DNA from: Moritella sp. 5
Lineage (GTDB): Bacteria; Pseudomonadota; Gammaproteobacteria; Enterobacterales; Moritellaceae
Length of the DNA stretch: 64,000 nt
Assembly (NCBI RefSeq): GCF_018219455.1
Contig: NZ_CP056122.1
Coordinates: 4,086,065 to 4,150,064, forward strand
Direction: 5' to 3'
Part shown: positions 1 through 9,859 of the stretch, one piece after another
Layout of the letters: each line of letters begins with the position of its first letter
Position numbering within the stretch: the first letter of the stretch is position 1
The notes under the pieces: model-generated
Told to the model about the DNA's origin: nothing
The model's input: only the letters and a program-made list of their open reading frames with translations
Database searches by the model: none
Translations under genes and position numbers: made by a program

Positions 1-381
1 TACTTTACCAATATGAATTGGAACACGGATAGTCCGTGACTGGTTCATAATAAAGCGTTCAATATTATTCTTGATCCACCAAACGGCATAAGTGGAAAAA
101 CGAAAACCTTTAGTTGCATCGAATTTTTCGACCGCGTGGATCAATCCCGTATTCCCTTCTTGGATAATATCAACTAACGGTAATGAAGTATGTTGGTAAC
201 GTTTGGCGATATTAATCACTAGGCGTAAATTCGATTGGATCATACGTTGTCTGGCTTTTACATCACCTTCATGAGAAGCAACCGCCGTTTCATATTCTTC
301 TTCTTTAGTTAATAATTTACTGCTTCGGTTTACTTGATACATGTATACGTCTAGTGCATTCGACTCGTTAGATAATTCCAT
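1..381 (-). CDS. RpoS-like group 2 sigma-70 factor, 5' part only
   Basis: Reading leftward from an ATG at 381, an open frame runs off the window edge after 127 codons. It shows sigma-70 region 1.2/2: an NLRLVINIAKRY helix, a GNTGLIHAVEKFD core-binding segment and the -10 recognition helix with FRFSTYAVWWIKNNIE, then MNQSRTIRIPIHI. The spacing and this last motif resemble RpoS (general stress sigma factor) more than RpoD or RpoH. The N-terminus is short: only about 20 residues precede region 1.2, where E. coli RpoS has about 50. It may be rpoS itself or a second RpoS paralogue. The usual upstream neighbour nlpD is absent; yciA lies there instead. The C-terminal half is not visible. Confidence 0.85.
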   Translation of the reverse strand, partial: MELSNESNALDVYMYQVNRSSKLLTKEEEYETAVASHEGDVKARQRMIQSNLRLVINIAKRYQHTSLPLVDIIQEGNTGLIHAVEKFDATKGFRFSTYAVWWIKNNIERFIMNQSRTIRVPIHIGKV

Positions 382-843
382 TTTTCTATCTCCCTAAGCG
401 AGTCTCTCCACATGAAACCACGCTTACAAATTAAACATACCTAGCAACAACTATAGAACTAACTAGAAACAAATTGTTATTACAAAATAATTCAGTAGAA
501 ATAAGGTTAGTCTGGAATTCCACTTTTGAAAGGCAATTATTAAAAAAAACAGTGACATTCCTAGAATAGTAACAAAATATGATAAAACCAAACAAGGTCA
601 GACCAGATAATAATTATCAGACTCTATTGTTAATAAGTTTACTTCAATTGTTTTTATGCTGAAAACTCAATGTTTAGTAGCTAGCTTACTCGATGAATTA
701 ATCATCGATATCACGCAGAGTCTAACTCATTTAATTTAGCCATTAATGTAGGAAGTAGAAGTAGGAAGTAGGAAGTAGGAAGTAGCAGAATACTTATCAA
801 TAAAATATTCCGCTTATATATCAAGTATAATTATTGATATCAA
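382..843. other. long intergenic region upstream of the sigma factor gene
   Basis: This 462-base gap lies between the yciA stop and the sigma factor start, both genes reading leftward. It is AT-rich, holds no convincing ORF, and carries the heptanucleotide repeat described separately. A long 5' leader for the sigma factor is possible, as is usual for rpoS, but I could not assign a promoter with confidence. Confidence 0.5.
748..785. repeat. heptanucleotide tandem repeat, unit GTAGGAA
   Basis: Four 7-base units GTAGGAA and one 6-base variant GTAGAA lie in tandem, followed by a partial unit GTAG. The run sits about 60 bases past the yciA stop and about 370 bases upstream of the sigma factor start codon. 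Such runs can change length by slippage; an effect here is not shown. Confidence 0.85.
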
Positions 844-1299
844 TTATTCGACAGCACAAGTACGCTCGATACGACGAGACTTACCATTATCATCAATCGC
901 GACATAGGTAAATGTAGCTTCGGTAACAATATAACGATAGTTAAATTTCGGCGCATTAATCACAGGTTTAACCCAAATTTCTAACTTTATTGTCATCGAT
1001 GAATTACCAATACGAGAGCATGTACCATAACAACAAACCACATCACCAACCGCTACCGGTTGATGAAATGTCATCCCATCGACAGAAATAGTGGCCACCC
1101 TGCCCTGTGCAATTTCTTTCGCTAAAATACCGCCAGCAATATCCATTTGAGACATGATCCAGCCACCAAAAATATCACCATTTGCATTGGTATCAGCAGG
1201 CATTGCTAAAGTACGTAAAACCAAACTACCTGTCGGTATTCTCGATTTATCTAATTTCAATTTTTGCTTCTCTGCTACTGCTGTTGTTTTATCTGACAT
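844..1299 (-). CDS. yciA: acyl-CoA thioesterase YciA
   Basis: This is a hotdog-fold acyl-CoA thioesterase of 151 residues that hydrolyses a broad range of acyl-CoAs in the cytoplasm. The core block TLAMPADTNANGDIFGGWIM with the following SQMD is diagnostic of YciA; the Asp in NGDIFGGW is the family's catalytic residue, and GMTFHQPVAVGDVVCCY follows. The protein has about 20 extra polar N-terminal residues compared with E. coli YciA. It stands alone: the gene upstream (ltaE) is 105 bases away, with a hairpin repeat between. I see no dedicated regulatory site. Confidence 0.95.
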   Translation of the reverse strand: MSDKTTAVAEKQKLKLDKSRIPTGSLVLRTLAMPADTNANGDIFGGWIMSQMDIAGGILAKEIAQGRVATISVDGMTFHQPVAVGDVVCCYGTCSRIGNSSMTIKLEIWVKPVINAPKFNYRYIVTEATFTYVAIDDNGKSRRIERTCAVE

Positions 1300-1337
1300 G
1301 ATAACTCCGACATTACCTTTATTATAATAATTATAGT

Positions 1338-1370
1338 TATACCCAAACTACTTCAAGATGCTTGGGTATA
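1338..1370. repeat. intergenic hairpin repeat, copy 1
   Basis: Arms TATACCCAA and TTGGGTATA are perfectly complementary and enclose the loop ACTACTTCAAGATGC. The same core, TACCCAA-(G/A)-(T/C)-TACTTCAAGATGC, recurs near 62454 upstream of fdhD. I recall similar sequences scattered between genes in Vibrionaceae and relatives, so this is probably a dispersed palindromic element rather than a terminator specific to ltaE. Confidence 0.6.
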
Positions 1371-1404
1371 TATCTGCCTTATTTACGTGAAATAAGGCTT
1401 AGGT

Positions 1405-2415
1405 TTACATTGCATTAAAATGCTTGATTTCTGCAATTAATAAGTCAATTGCGTCGACTGTAATATCTTGGTGTACAGCAAAACGAATCACTGAACCCGC
1501 ACTAATAATGATGCCTTTAGTGCGTAAGTATGCCGATAATGCTTTGCCATCTTTACCGGAATACTGAGTAAAGATCATGTTGGTTTGCACACTGTCTAAG
1601 TCAAAAGTAAACTCAGGCAGTGTCAATAATTGTTGCGCTAAATATTGTGTATTTTCATGATCAATCGCTAACTTATCAATTTGCTCATCTAAAGCTAAAA
1701 TACCTGCAGCGGCAAGAATACCCGCTTGACGCATACCGCCACCCAACATCTTCCGCCAGCGTCTTGCACTGCGAATTAATGATTCAGAACCAAGTAATAA
1801 TGACCCAACCGGTGCAGCAAGTCCTTTCGATAAACAGATAGATGCAGAATCAAAATATTGGGTGATCTCACTTGCATCGACATTCAGTTTAACCGCGGCA
1901 TTAAAAACACGCGCACCATCAAGGTGAATGCGTAATCCATGATCAAATGCTAACGCTTGTGCTTGGGCTAAATACTCAAGGGGTAAAACTTTACCACCAA
2001 TCGTATTTTCTAATGATAATAATTTGGTTTTAGCATGGTGATCATCATCTGGTTTAATATTGTCACGGATCGCTTGTAGACTGATCGTGCCATCGGCCTC
2101 GTTGGCAATAGGTTGTGGTTGTACACTACCTAATACCGCAGCACCGCCTCCTTCCCAACGATAGTTATGGGCATTTTGACCACAAATATATTCATCACCA
2201 CGCTGGCAATGCGCCATAATAGCTAATAAGTTAGCTTGTGTGCCTGACGAACAAAAAATCGCGGCATCAAATCCATAACGATCTGCCGCCATTGCTTCAA
2301 GCTTATTTACCGTGGGATCATCACCATAAACATCATCACCGACAACGGCGGTAGCCATGGCTCTGCGCATTTCTGCCGTAGGCTGTGTGACTGTATCACT
2401 TCTAAAGTCAAACAT
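1405..2415 (-). CDS. ltaE: low-specificity L-threonine aldolase
   Basis: This PLP-dependent enzyme of fold type I cleaves L-threonine and L-allo-threonine to glycine and acetaldehyde. Its 336 residues match the usual family length. The N-terminus has the family signature FDFRSDTVTQPTAEMRRAM, and the glycine-rich GDDVYGDDPTVN follows. The motif HLDGARVFNAAV holds the Asp that contacts the PLP ring nitrogen, and the lysine in CLSKGLAAPVGS (about residue 197) should form the Schiff base. The gene is monocistronic, with the sstT terminator behind its start and a hairpin repeat past its stop. Confidence 0.96.
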   Translation of the reverse strand: MFDFRSDTVTQPTAEMRRAMATAVVGDDVYGDDPTVNKLEAMAADRYGFDAAIFCSSGTQANLLAIMAHCQRGDEYICGQNAHNYRWEGGGAAVLGSVQPQPIANEADGTISLQAIRDNIKPDDDHHAKTKLLSLENTIGGKVLPLEYLAQAQALAFDHGLRIHLDGARVFNAAVKLNVDASEITQYFDSASICLSKGLAAPVGSLLLGSESLIRSARRWRKMLGGGMRQAGILAAAGILALDEQIDKLAIDHENTQYLAQQLLTLPEFTFDLDSVQTNMIFTQYSGKDGKALSAYLRTKGIIISAGSVIRFAVHQDITVDAIDLLIAEIKHFNAM

Positions 2416-2563
2416 TTGTCTATTCCTTTTCGCCGATATCTATACAAAAATCTACATTTACACATTAAACCGATGATTAATGTTTTAATCTATTGCTACT
2501 TCGGTTCTTAGAATTTTAAATGAGTATAACACCCGCATAACGAGAGTCAGGTTAAATTTAATC

Positions 2564-2600
2564 AAAAAAAAGCAGCCAGTTATCATTAACTGGCTGCTTT
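2564..2600 (-). terminator. Rho-independent terminator of sstT
   Basis: A 12-base-pair stem, AGCAGCCAGTTA with TAACTGGCTGCT, is followed on the minus strand by a run of eight T. It lies about 50 bases past the sstT stop, in the right orientation for that gene. Confidence 0.9.
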
Positions 2601-2648
2601 ATTATAGATATACTGTTCTCACAAAATGAATCAGATTAGTAACCTATT

Positions 2649-3863
2649 TTATACGTCTGTTTTTCTTGCATGAGCGTGGCTTACTGCAGCAGTAAATACC
2701 ACATCCGTTGAGCTGTTTAACGCGGTTTCTGCCGAGTCTTGCAATACACCGATAATGAAGCCCGTTGCAACCACTTGCATAGCAATATCGTTCTCGATAC
2801 CAAATAAGCTACAAGCTAATGGGATCAGCAATAATGAACCACCTGCAACACCAGAAGCGCCACATGCAGAAATAGCCGCAATGATACTTAAGAGTAAGGC
2901 AGTTGGTAAATCAACCGCAATACCTAAGGTATTAACTGCCGCTAAAGTCAGTACTGTGATAGTGATAGCTGCACCGCCCATGTTAATCGTTGCACCAAGC
3001 GGGATAGCAACAGAGTAAGTATCTTTATGTAAGTTTAATTTTTTACACAACTCCATATTTACCGGAATATTGGCTGCAGATGAACGCGTGAAGAACGCCG
3101 TAATACCACTTTCACGTAAACACTGAAAAATAAGCGGGTACGGATTTTGACGTGACATGAAAAATAAAATAGCCGGATTAATCACTAATGCAACAATAGC
3201 CATTGAACCCAGTAATACCGCTAGCAAGTGAGTATAACTTGCCATTGCAGAAAAACCAACGGTCGCAAATGTTGATGCCACTAAACCAAAAATACCTAGC
3301 GGTGCAAATCGGATCACCACATGCACTATCTTCGACACACCGCCTGCAATATCACCGATCACTTGTTTGGTCGTCGATGATGCATGCTTCAAGGCAACAC
3401 CAAAACCAATACCCCAAGTTAATACACCAATAAAGTTACTGGTAACAATTGCATTAATTGGATTATCAACCACTTTATAAATCAGGTTACGTAATACTTC
3501 GGTGATATTACTTGGTGCCGCATTCGTTGCACCTTCAGTCATTAAGGCTAACTGAACAGGGAATAAGAAACTTAAACTAACTGCGACAAGCGCAGCAGCA
3601 AAGGTGCCAAGTAGATACAAGATAACAACAGGGCGCATATTAGCATTGGTATTCGCTTCTTGATTGGCTATCGCAGAGATAACTAATACAAATACTAATA
3701 AAGGTGCGATCGCTTTTAGCGCACTAACAAATAATCCGCCAAATAAACTTGCTTCTATAGCAATCTCAGGGGCTGCATACGCTAACGCGATACCCGCAAT
3801 AATACAAATTATGATCTGCTTAACCAAACTCAGTTGAAAAAGCCCTGCTACTTTACTACCCAT
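2649..3863 (-). CDS. sstT: Na+/serine-threonine symporter
   Basis: This inner-membrane carrier of the dicarboxylate/amino acid:cation symporter (DAACS) family imports serine and threonine with sodium. Its 404 residues and roughly eight hydrophobic segments fit SstT. The serine-rich stretch [13 protein letters not shown] and the substrate/Na+ binding region [19 protein letters not shown] are visible, with [19 protein letters not shown] further on. The gene is single and has its own terminator. It lies next to threonine aldolase, which fits a local serine/threonine uptake and breakdown theme, although the two genes seem to be transcribed separately. Confidence 0.96.
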   Translation of the reverse strand: MGSKVAGLFQLSLVKQIIICIIAGIALAYAAPEIAIEASLFGGLFVSALKAIAPLLVFVLVISAIANQEANTNANMRPVVILYLLGTFAAALVAVSLSFLFPVQLALMTEGATNAAPSNITEVLRNLIYKVVDNPINAIVTSNFIGVLTWGIGFGVALKHASSTTKQVIGDIAGGVSKIVHVVIRFAPLGIFGLVASTFATVGFSAMASYTHLLAVLLGSMAIVALVINPAILFFMSRQNPYPLIFQCLRESGITAFFTRSSAANIPVNMELCKKLNLHKDTYSVAIPLGATINMGGAAITITVLTLAAVNTLGIAVDLPTALLLSIIAAISACGASGVAGGSLLLIPLACSLFGIENDIAMQVVATGFIIGVLQDSAETALNSSTDVVFTAAVSHAHARKTDV

Positions 3864-4017
3864 ATCACGTCCTAAATATCCATAAACACCAATAAAGGCA
3901 GGATAATATCAAATTAAATGAAAAAGATAATATAAAACATTAGTAATTCATCACATAATGACAATAAATATTGAGATTAACGTATATTATAGTTCACGAC
4001 ACTTGTATTGCTTTATT

Positions 4018-4455
4018 TTATCTCACTATCAGGCCTTGATTCAGTATCGTAATACTACTAATGGTATAGGGCGTATTCGCTTTATCAATCCAATTAACTT
4101 TAACGACAACCTCTTTCAGTAGGCTTAATGTAGTTTTAGTTGTTATAACGCTTACTTGCCACGTTAAATTAAATTTATGTTGGTCATAGTGAATGTTCCC
4201 CGCAGCTAAATTACCTCCGATATTAGAACTCAACGTATTAAATTCAGCAATCGAACCAGCTAAATAATGGAGTTCATTCAACTTGAACTCCATTAATGCC
4301 CATGCAGTTGTATATTGTGATTGCTTCAATATAATTTGGGCCTGAGTTAACTTTAGCGCAGTCATGCCAAATACAGGCAGTGATAGAATAAATAAGCTAA
4401 TCATCACTTCAAGTAAGCTTCCTCCTTGCTGTGCCAAATATCGTTTAAGCCGCAT
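4018..4455 (-). CDS. minor pseudopilin, PilV/PpdC type
   Basis: This is the last gene of a four-gene minor pilin operon. The prepilin motif QQG|GSLLEVMISLFILSL sits near residue 10: cleavage after Gly leaves a mature protein with the conserved Glu at position 5 and a hydrophobic helix. The remaining 120 residues form an uncharacterised globular domain. The order FimT/GspH-like, PilW-like, PilX-like, PilV-like is the same as ppdA-ppdB-ygdB-ppdC of E. coli. Such proteins prime assembly of type IV pili or related filaments. The ATG directly follows the stop of the previous gene (TAAATG), so translation is probably coupled. Confidence 0.8.
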   Translation of the reverse strand: MRLKRYLAQQGGSLLEVMISLFILSLPVFGMTALKLTQAQIILKQSQYTTAWALMEFKLNELHYLAGSIAEFNTLSSNIGGNLAAGNIHYDQHKFNLTWQVSVITTKTTLSLLKEVVVKVNWIDKANTPYTISSITILNQGLIVR

Positions 4456-4923
4456 TTAAAATCCGAATAAAGAATTGGGTAGCCAAACCCAAGGTGTTGA
4501 TGTCGTAATGAGTTTGCGCTGCACCATCAGCCGCTCAGTACTATTGAATGGTATTTCGAGTAACACATTGAAAATACCTTCCTGTTCAGCGCATAAATAA
4601 AACCGCTCTGATAGCATAAATTCACGCATCATGTCATTAGGTGTAACGGCCTGACGACTCTCTAATGCTAAGTTAGTACAAGGGGCTACCAAAGCAAGTA
4701 ATTCAGGAGACTCGTAGAGAACGATATAAAATAAATCTAACTTATTGACTGCTGTGATTCTCGTTTTTAAATAATTAAGGTGGAGTTGGTTCCGTTGAAT
4801 TCGCTGTTGCTGAAGATGGGCAAACGATAAACTACCACTGATCATAATAAAGACGATAATGAGCGTCATCGATAGTAAAGCGAAACCATGGACAGCGAAA
4901 CATGAAGATTGTTTATCGCGCAC
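4456..4923 (-). CDS. minor pseudopilin, PilX/YgdB type
   Basis: A 155-residue protein begins with a GTG that overlaps the stop of the upstream gene by one base (TAGTG). A short basic leader ends in VHG|FALLSMTLIIVFIM, a type III signal-like segment with Ser instead of Glu at mature position 5; loss of that Glu is typical of PilX and GspK-like tip pseudopilins. Two cysteines in the soluble domain (APCTNL and LCAEQ) could form a disulfide. Sequence similarity outside the N-terminus is too low to name it firmly; position between the PilW- and PilV-like genes is the main argument. Confidence 0.7.
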   Translation of the reverse strand: MRDKQSSCFAVHGFALLSMTLIIVFIMISGSLSFAHLQQQRIQRNQLHLNYLKTRITAVNKLDLFYIVLYESPELLALVAPCTNLALESRQAVTPNDMMREFMLSERFYLCAEQEGIFNVLLEIPFNSTERLMVQRKLITTSTPWVWLPNSLFGF

Positions 4924-5540
4924 TATAGCAAAGCCCTCGCCCTGCTATTTCGAAAAAAATTAAGCTCAATATCCACTAAATGACGATGGCGTATATTTAA
5001 CGCAATCGTGACATAGCTTTCCACTCTTTGCGGTAGCCTATATTGCTGAGCAATTGTAAATTGCAATAAAGTCACATCGATACTCGCAGTGTTAGAAATC
5101 ATCTCCCAGCCTAAGCCACCCTCACAGCTAACCTCACTGCCTTTACGTAACTGTATCCCACCATTGTGTAGCCTAAACCCAAAGTTTTCACCACTAAAAA
5201 CACCATCTTCATTACGATCATAGCGGTACAAAATGCAATCTTTTCTAGCGTTCAAATTATACACTTGGTCATTACTGTAAATAAAAGGGTTCGCCGTTTC
5301 ACTACTGAGATTATAACCCGCTCGGTTTAGCTCTCGCTGCATAATAAGCAGTACATTTTTAGCGTCCTGCTGCACAAGATAATATTGTTCAGCCCGATTC
5401 TTTTGCACTTCATGTGTAGCGAATAAACTATAAAATCCAATCGAGATAACGCCGACTAATACAATCGAAATCATTGTTTCGATTAGCACAAATCCAGCGT
5501 GATGAACGCGGTAAGGTAATAATGATTTAACAAGGTGCAT
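4923..5540 (-). CDS. minor pseudopilin, PilW/PpdB type
   Basis: The mature N-terminus HAG|FVLIETMISIVLVG shows the prepilin peptidase site with Glu5, followed by a PilW-like soluble domain with RELNRAGYN. The open frame extends upstream to a GTG at 5558, but the ATG at 5540 has GAGAG eight bases before it and is preferred. It overlaps the 3' end of the fimT-like gene by 14 bases. The product probably sits in the inner membrane before joining the tip complex of a type IV pilus or pseudopilus. Confidence 0.8.
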   Translation of the reverse strand: MHLVKSLLPYRVHHAGFVLIETMISIVLVGVISIGFYSLFATHEVQKNRAEQYYLVQQDAKNVLLIMQRELNRAGYNLSSETANPFIYSNDQVYNLNARKDCILYRYDRNEDGVFSGENFGFRLHNGGIQLRKGSEVSCEGGLGWEMISNTASIDVTLLQFTIAQQYRLPQRVESYVTIALNIRHRHLVDIELNFFRNSRARALL

Positions 5541-6054
5541 AAATAGCACTCTCTCCACGAACCATGCAAACTCGAATACGTCCCTGAGTACTCACAATTA
5601 TCTTAGTAGAAAAACGACCTAGTGAAAGTTGATAGGTGGCACCATTAGTCATACCAAATAATGGTGAAAAAGATAAATGAGGCCGATTAGTTACGATCTC
5701 AATACCACTTTTCACGGCGCTAACTTGGCCATATTTAGACTGACATAACGCGCTCGATGTAAAGCAATCACAGTTTTCTAATTGACTGATGACCCAGCAT
5801 AGTTCAACGGCAGTAATAAGTGAGTTGTTTACCTGTACGGTAAAATAATGTGGTAACTCCCGCACTATTGATAATTGTCGAGTGACATTTAAGGCTTCAA
5901 CTAATTGTCTTGTGAGGTGACATATTTTATTTTTATTCACCAATGCACGATATGAAGGCGTACTACTCGCCATCAATATAATCAGTATTGCCAGCGCTAC
6001 AAGTAACTCGATTAAGGTTAGTCCTTGTAACTTACATTTACATTGTTTCGTCAT
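5527..6054 (-). CDS. minor pseudopilin, FimT/GspH/PpdA type
   Basis: This first gene of the operon encodes 175 residues. The prepilin site LQG|LTLIELLVALAILIIL near residue 11 gives a mature protein with Glu5. The C-terminal strand GRIRVCMVRGESAIYAPC, with paired cysteines, resembles FimT/GspH members, which often end with a conserved Gly-Arg and a disulfide. In E. coli the equivalent operon precedes recC; here sstT follows instead, so the operon has been separated from recC. Confidence 0.82.
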   Translation of the reverse strand: MTKQCKCKLQGLTLIELLVALAILIILMASSTPSYRALVNKNKICHLTRQLVEALNVTRQLSIVRELPHYFTVQVNNSLITAVELCWVISQLENCDCFTSSALCQSKYGQVSAVKSGIEIVTNRPHLSFSPLFGMTNGATYQLSLGRFSTKIIVSTQGRIRVCMVRGESAIYAPC

Positions 6055-6279
6055 CGTTAGCTTTATTTACCTCATAGTATGATGACACTAACCTTATAAT
6101 AAAATGCAATCACTGATACTTTTTTTCCAATAAACAGGTAAAATGTTCAGTAATTATTGAGTATGCCCACACTGATTACTTGTTCGCTTTGATTAAACTC
6201 AGAGCCATAAACAAGTAAACAACAGGTGTAATTCTACCAGTCACAATAAATATAAAGCACGTACAATTAAAGAGTTATT

Positions 6280-6501
6280 ATGTTAAAAATAGATTTTTCA
6301 GCGATCAACAAAAGCAGTTCAAAATCGTTCCATGAACAGCGTAATACCATCAAAAAAGTATGTCTTGGAAAAACTGTTTTATGCCCAGTTTGTCAGCAAG
6401 CGTTAAAGTTGTTACCTCCAAAGAACAAAAATGATGACTCTAAAACAGGGGTAAGTTGTGCGAAGGGCTGCACATTCATTGAGTTGGAATTTGAACTGTA
6501 A
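6280..6501 (+). CDS. small Cys-rich protein, possible zinc ribbon
   Basis: This 73-residue product is not a family I recognise. CPVC near residues 35-38 and CAKGC near 60-64 supply four cysteines with spacing like a small zinc ribbon; between them is a lysine-rich loop (PPKNKNDD). The N-terminal 30 residues are polar. It reads toward carB and shares the bidirectional terminator at 6550-6594. GAG is present a few bases before the ATG (AAAGAGTTATTATG). No function can be assigned. Confidence 0.7.
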   Translation: MLKIDFSAINKSSSKSFHEQRNTIKKVCLGKTVLCPVCQQALKLLPPKNKNDDSKTGVSCAKGCTFIELEFEL

Positions 6502-6549
6502 TAACGGTTATTAATCGTTAGCTGTTTTTGAATATAAAATTGCAGACAT

Positions 6550-6594
6550 AAAAAAACCTCGCACTTCGTTATAACTGAAGTTGCGAGGTTTTTT
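6550..6594. terminator. bidirectional terminator between the small ORF and carB
   Basis: A stem AACCTCGCA...TGCGAGGTT with internal pairing of ACTTC and GAAGT is flanked by seven A on one side and six T on the other. It can therefore end transcription from the small plus-strand gene and from carB. Confidence 0.9.
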
Positions 6595-6613
6595 ATTAAC
6601 TATAAATACTTAC

Positions 6614-9600
6614 TTATTTGATACGTTTATGTAGCTCTTGTACTGAGCGAACTGTACCACGGTCATCCGCAGAGTGCGCTTGGCACGTTGCAAATGCAGC
6701 ATTCATTGTTGTTGTGTAGTTAACTTTATAACGTAAAGCCGCTGCACGTAGTTGACGAGAATCTTCAATCGCAACACGACCTTCAGTCGTATTAATGATG
6801 TAGCTGTATTCGCCATTTTTGATACGGTCAAGAATATGAGGACGACCTTCGTGTACCTTGTTAACGAGACGAAGATTAATACCTTCTTCACCTAGTGCAA
6901 CAGCAGTACCGTGAGTCGCATCGATTTCAAAACCAAGTGCAATTAATTGCTTAGCTAGGTCAGCTGCGCGGGCTTTATCACCGTTACGAACAGAGATAAG
7001 CGCACGACCAGTCTTAGCAACTTCTGCAGAAGCACCAAGCTGTGCTTTAGCATAAGCTTCAGCGAATGTATCACCCACACCCATAACTTCACCAGTAGAA
7101 CGCATTTCAGGACCTAATAACGGGTCTGAACCTGGGAACTTAGCAAATGGTAGTACTACTTCTTTAACAGAGTAGTATGGTGGGATAACTTCTTCAGTGA
7201 AACCAAGTTCAACTAACGTTTGGCCAGCCATTACTCGAGCAGCAACTTTCGCAAGTTGTACACCCGTTGCTTTTGAAACAAAAGGAACAGTACGTGCTGC
7301 ACGTGGGTTTACTTCAATAAGATAAACTTCATTATCTTTCACAGCGAACTGCGTATTCATCAGACCGATAACGCCTAGCTCTAATGCTAATGCACGTACT
7401 TGACCACGCATAACATCAAGAATTTCAGGGCTCAATGAATAAGGAGGTAATGAACAACCTGAGTCACCTGAGTGAACACCTGCTTGTTCAATGTGCTCCA
7501 TGATGCCGCCAATAACAACATCTTTACCATCACAGATTGCATCTACGTCAAGCTCGATTGCGTTATCTAGGAAACGGTCTAGTAATACTGGTGATTCGTT
7601 AGAAACACTTACCGCTTCTTTGAAGTAACGACGTAAATCGATTTCGTCATATACGATCTCCATTGCACGGCCGCCAAGTACATATGAAGGACGTACAACT
7701 AACGGATAACCGATAGATTTAGCTGAAATAACCGCTTGTTCAGTCGTTGTTACCGTCGCATTGTCAGGCTGTAATAAACCTAGACGGTCAACCGCTTGTT
7801 GGAAGCGTTCACGATCTTCAGAACGGTCAATCGCATCCGGTGATGTACCTATGATTGGTACGCCAGCCGCTTCTAATTCACGTGCTAGTTTAAGTGGTGT
7901 TTGACCACCGTACTGAACGATCACGCCTTTCGGCTTTTCAACGCGTACGATTTCTAATACATCTTCTAATGTGATAGGTTCGAAGTATAGACGATCTGAT
8001 GTGTCGTAATCCGTTGAAACAGTTTCAGGGTTACAGTTAACCATGATAGTTTCGTAACCATCTTCACGCATTGCTAATGCTGCATGTACACAACAGTAAT
8101 CGAATTCGATACCTTGACCAATACGGTTAGGACCGCCACCAATGATCATGATTTTATCGTTATCAGTTGGCTTTGCTTCACATTCTTCATCGTACGTTGA
8201 GTACATGTAAGCTGTATCACTTGAGAATTCAGCTGCACAGGTATCAACACGTTTGTAAACCGGTAAGATCTCTAAACGGTGACGTAATTTACGTACTTCG
8301 TTTTCACTTACACCAGCAAGTTTAGACAGACGTAAATCAGAGAAACCTTTACGCTTAAGTTGACGTAAGTACGCTTCGTCAAAACCAGCTAGACCCACTT
8401 TACTCACGTTTGCTTCAGCGTTAATGATATCTTCAATTTGCACGAGGAACCAATGGTCAACACGTGTAATATCATAGATGTCATCACGGGACATGCCGCT
8501 ACGGAATGCATCAGCAATATAGAAAATACGCTCTGCGCCCGCTTCTGTTAATTCCTGACGAATTTTAGCTGCTGCAGACTCATCGTTTAGGTTAACTTCT
8601 GGGTCAAAACCGTTCTTGCCGATTTCTAAACCACGTAATGCTTTTTGCAGTGATTCTTGGAAGTTACGGCCAATTGCCATTACTTCGCCAACAGATTTCA
8701 TCTGTGTGGTTAGACGGTCATTCGCACCAGCAAATTTTTCGAAGTTAAAGCGTGGCAGCTTAGTTACAACGTAATCCAGTGTTGGTTCGAACGATGCAGG
8801 AGTCGCGCCGCCAGTAATGTCATTTGATAATTCATCTAACGTATAACCTACAGCAAGTTTTGCAGCAATTTTTGCAATTGGGAAACCCGTTGCTTTTGAT
8901 GCAAGTGCTGATGAACGAGATACACGTGGGTTCATCTCGATGATAACCATACGGCCATCTTCAGGATTTATACCAAACTGTACGTTTGAACCACCTGTTT
9001 CAACACCAATTTCACGTAGAACAGCCATCGATGCATTACGCATGATTTGGTATTCTTTATCCGTTAATGTTTGTGCTGGTGCAACCGTGATTGAGTCACC
9101 TGTGTGGATGCCCATTGGGTCGAAGTTTTCAATTGTACATACGATGATGCAGTTGTCGTTTTTATCACGTACAACTTCAGTTTCGTATTCTTTCCAACCG
9201 ATTAATGATTCATCGATCAGTAATTCTGTCGTTGGAGAAAGGTCTAGACCTAACGTACAAATGTCGATGAACTCTTCCATGTTATAAGCGATACCGCCAC
9301 CCGTACCACCCATAGTGAATGATGGACGAATAATACATGGGAAACCAACTTCAGCCAGTACACCTTTTGCTTCTTCGATTGTGTGAGCAATACCAGCACG
9401 AGGGGTTTCAAGACCAATTGCTTTCATTGCTTTATCAAAACGACTACGGTCTTCCGCTTTATCGATTGCATCCGCTGTTGCACCGATTAGTTCAACACCA
9501 AATTCAGCTAAAACACCGTTGCTTTCTAATTCAAGCGCACAGTTTAATGCCGTTTGACCACCCATAGTCGGTAATACCGCATCTGGACGTTCTTTTTCGA

Positions 9601-9832
9601 TGATGTTACGTACAACTTCCCAATGGATCGGCTCGATGTAAGTCGCATCCGCCATTTCTGGGTCAGTCATAATTGTAGCTGGATTTGAGTTAACTAGAAT
9701 AACTCGGTAGCCTTCTTCACGAAGCGCTTTACAAGCTTGAGCACCGGAATAGTCAAACTCACACGCTTGACCGATTACGATAGGACCTGCGCCCAAGATT
9801 AGAATACTTTTTATATCATTACGTTTTGGCAT
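6614..9832 (-). CDS. carB: carbamoyl-phosphate synthase large chain
   Basis: The 1072-residue synthetase subunit makes carbamoyl phosphate from bicarbonate, ammonia and two ATP, feeding both arginine and pyrimidine synthesis. Two homologous ATP-grasp halves are visible: the first with [24 protein letters not shown] and [22 protein letters not shown], the second with [21 protein letters not shown] and [25 protein letters not shown]-terminal MGS-like allosteric domain begins about residue 935. Full length, no defects. It follows carA by 27 bases and ends at a strong terminator. Confidence 0.99.
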   Translation of the reverse strand: MPKRNDIKSILILGAGPIVIGQACEFDYSGAQACKALREEGYRVILVNSNPATIMTDPEMADATYIEPIHWEVVRNIIEKERPDAVLPTMGGQTALNCALELESNGVLAEFGVELIGATADAIDKAEDRSRFDKAMKAIGLETPRAGIAHTIEEAKGVLAEVGFPCIIRPSFTMGGTGGGIAYNMEEFIDICTLGLDLSPTTELLIDESLIGWKEYETEVVRDKNDNCIIVCTIENFDPMGIHTGDSITVAPAQTLTDKEYQIMRNASMAVLREIGVETGGSNVQFGINPEDGRMVIIEMNPRVSRSSALASKATGFPIAKIAAKLAVGYTLDELSNDITGGATPASFEPTLDYVVTKLPRFNFEKFAGANDRLTTQMKSVGEVMAIGRNFQESLQKALRGLEIGKNGFDPEVNLNDESAAAKIRQELTEAGAERIFYIADAFRSGMSRDDIYDITRVDHWFLVQIEDIINAEANVSKVGLAGFDEAYLRQLKRKGFSDLRLSKLAGVSENEVRKLRHRLEILPVYKRVDTCAAEFSSDTAYMYSTYDEECEAKPTDNDKIMIIGGGPNRIGQGIEFDYCCVHAALAMREDGYETIMVNCNPETVSTDYDTSDRLYFEPITLEDVLEIVRVEKPKGVIVQYGGQTPLKLARELEAAGVPIIGTSPDAIDRSEDRERFQQAVDRLGLLQPDNATVTTTEQAVISAKSIGYPLVVRPSYVLGGRAMEIVYDEIDLRRYFKEAVSVSNESPVLLDRFLDNAIELDVDAICDGKDVVIGGIMEHIEQAGVHSGDSGCSLPPYSLSPEILDVMRGQVRALALELGVIGLMNTQFAVKDNEVYLIEVNPRAARTVPFVSKATGVQLAKVAARVMAGQTLVELGFTEEVIPPYYSVKEVVLPFAKFPGSDPLLGPEMRSTGEVMGVGDTFAEAYAKAQLGASAEVAKTGRALISVRNGDKARAADLAKQLIALGFEIDATHGTAVALGEEGINLRLVNKVHEGRPHILDRIKNGEYSYIINTTEGRVAIEDSRQLRAAALRYKVNYTTTMNAAFATCQAHSADDRGTVRSVQELHKRIK

Positions 9833-9859
9833 AGTTCAATTCTCTACTAGGTATCAGGC

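Noticed and set aside
8940-9287. Long open frames antisense to carB, dnaK, secD, guaB and fdhA
   Set aside because: They lie wholly inside highly conserved genes, on the opposite strand, have no ribosome sites and show codon patterns expected of shadows.
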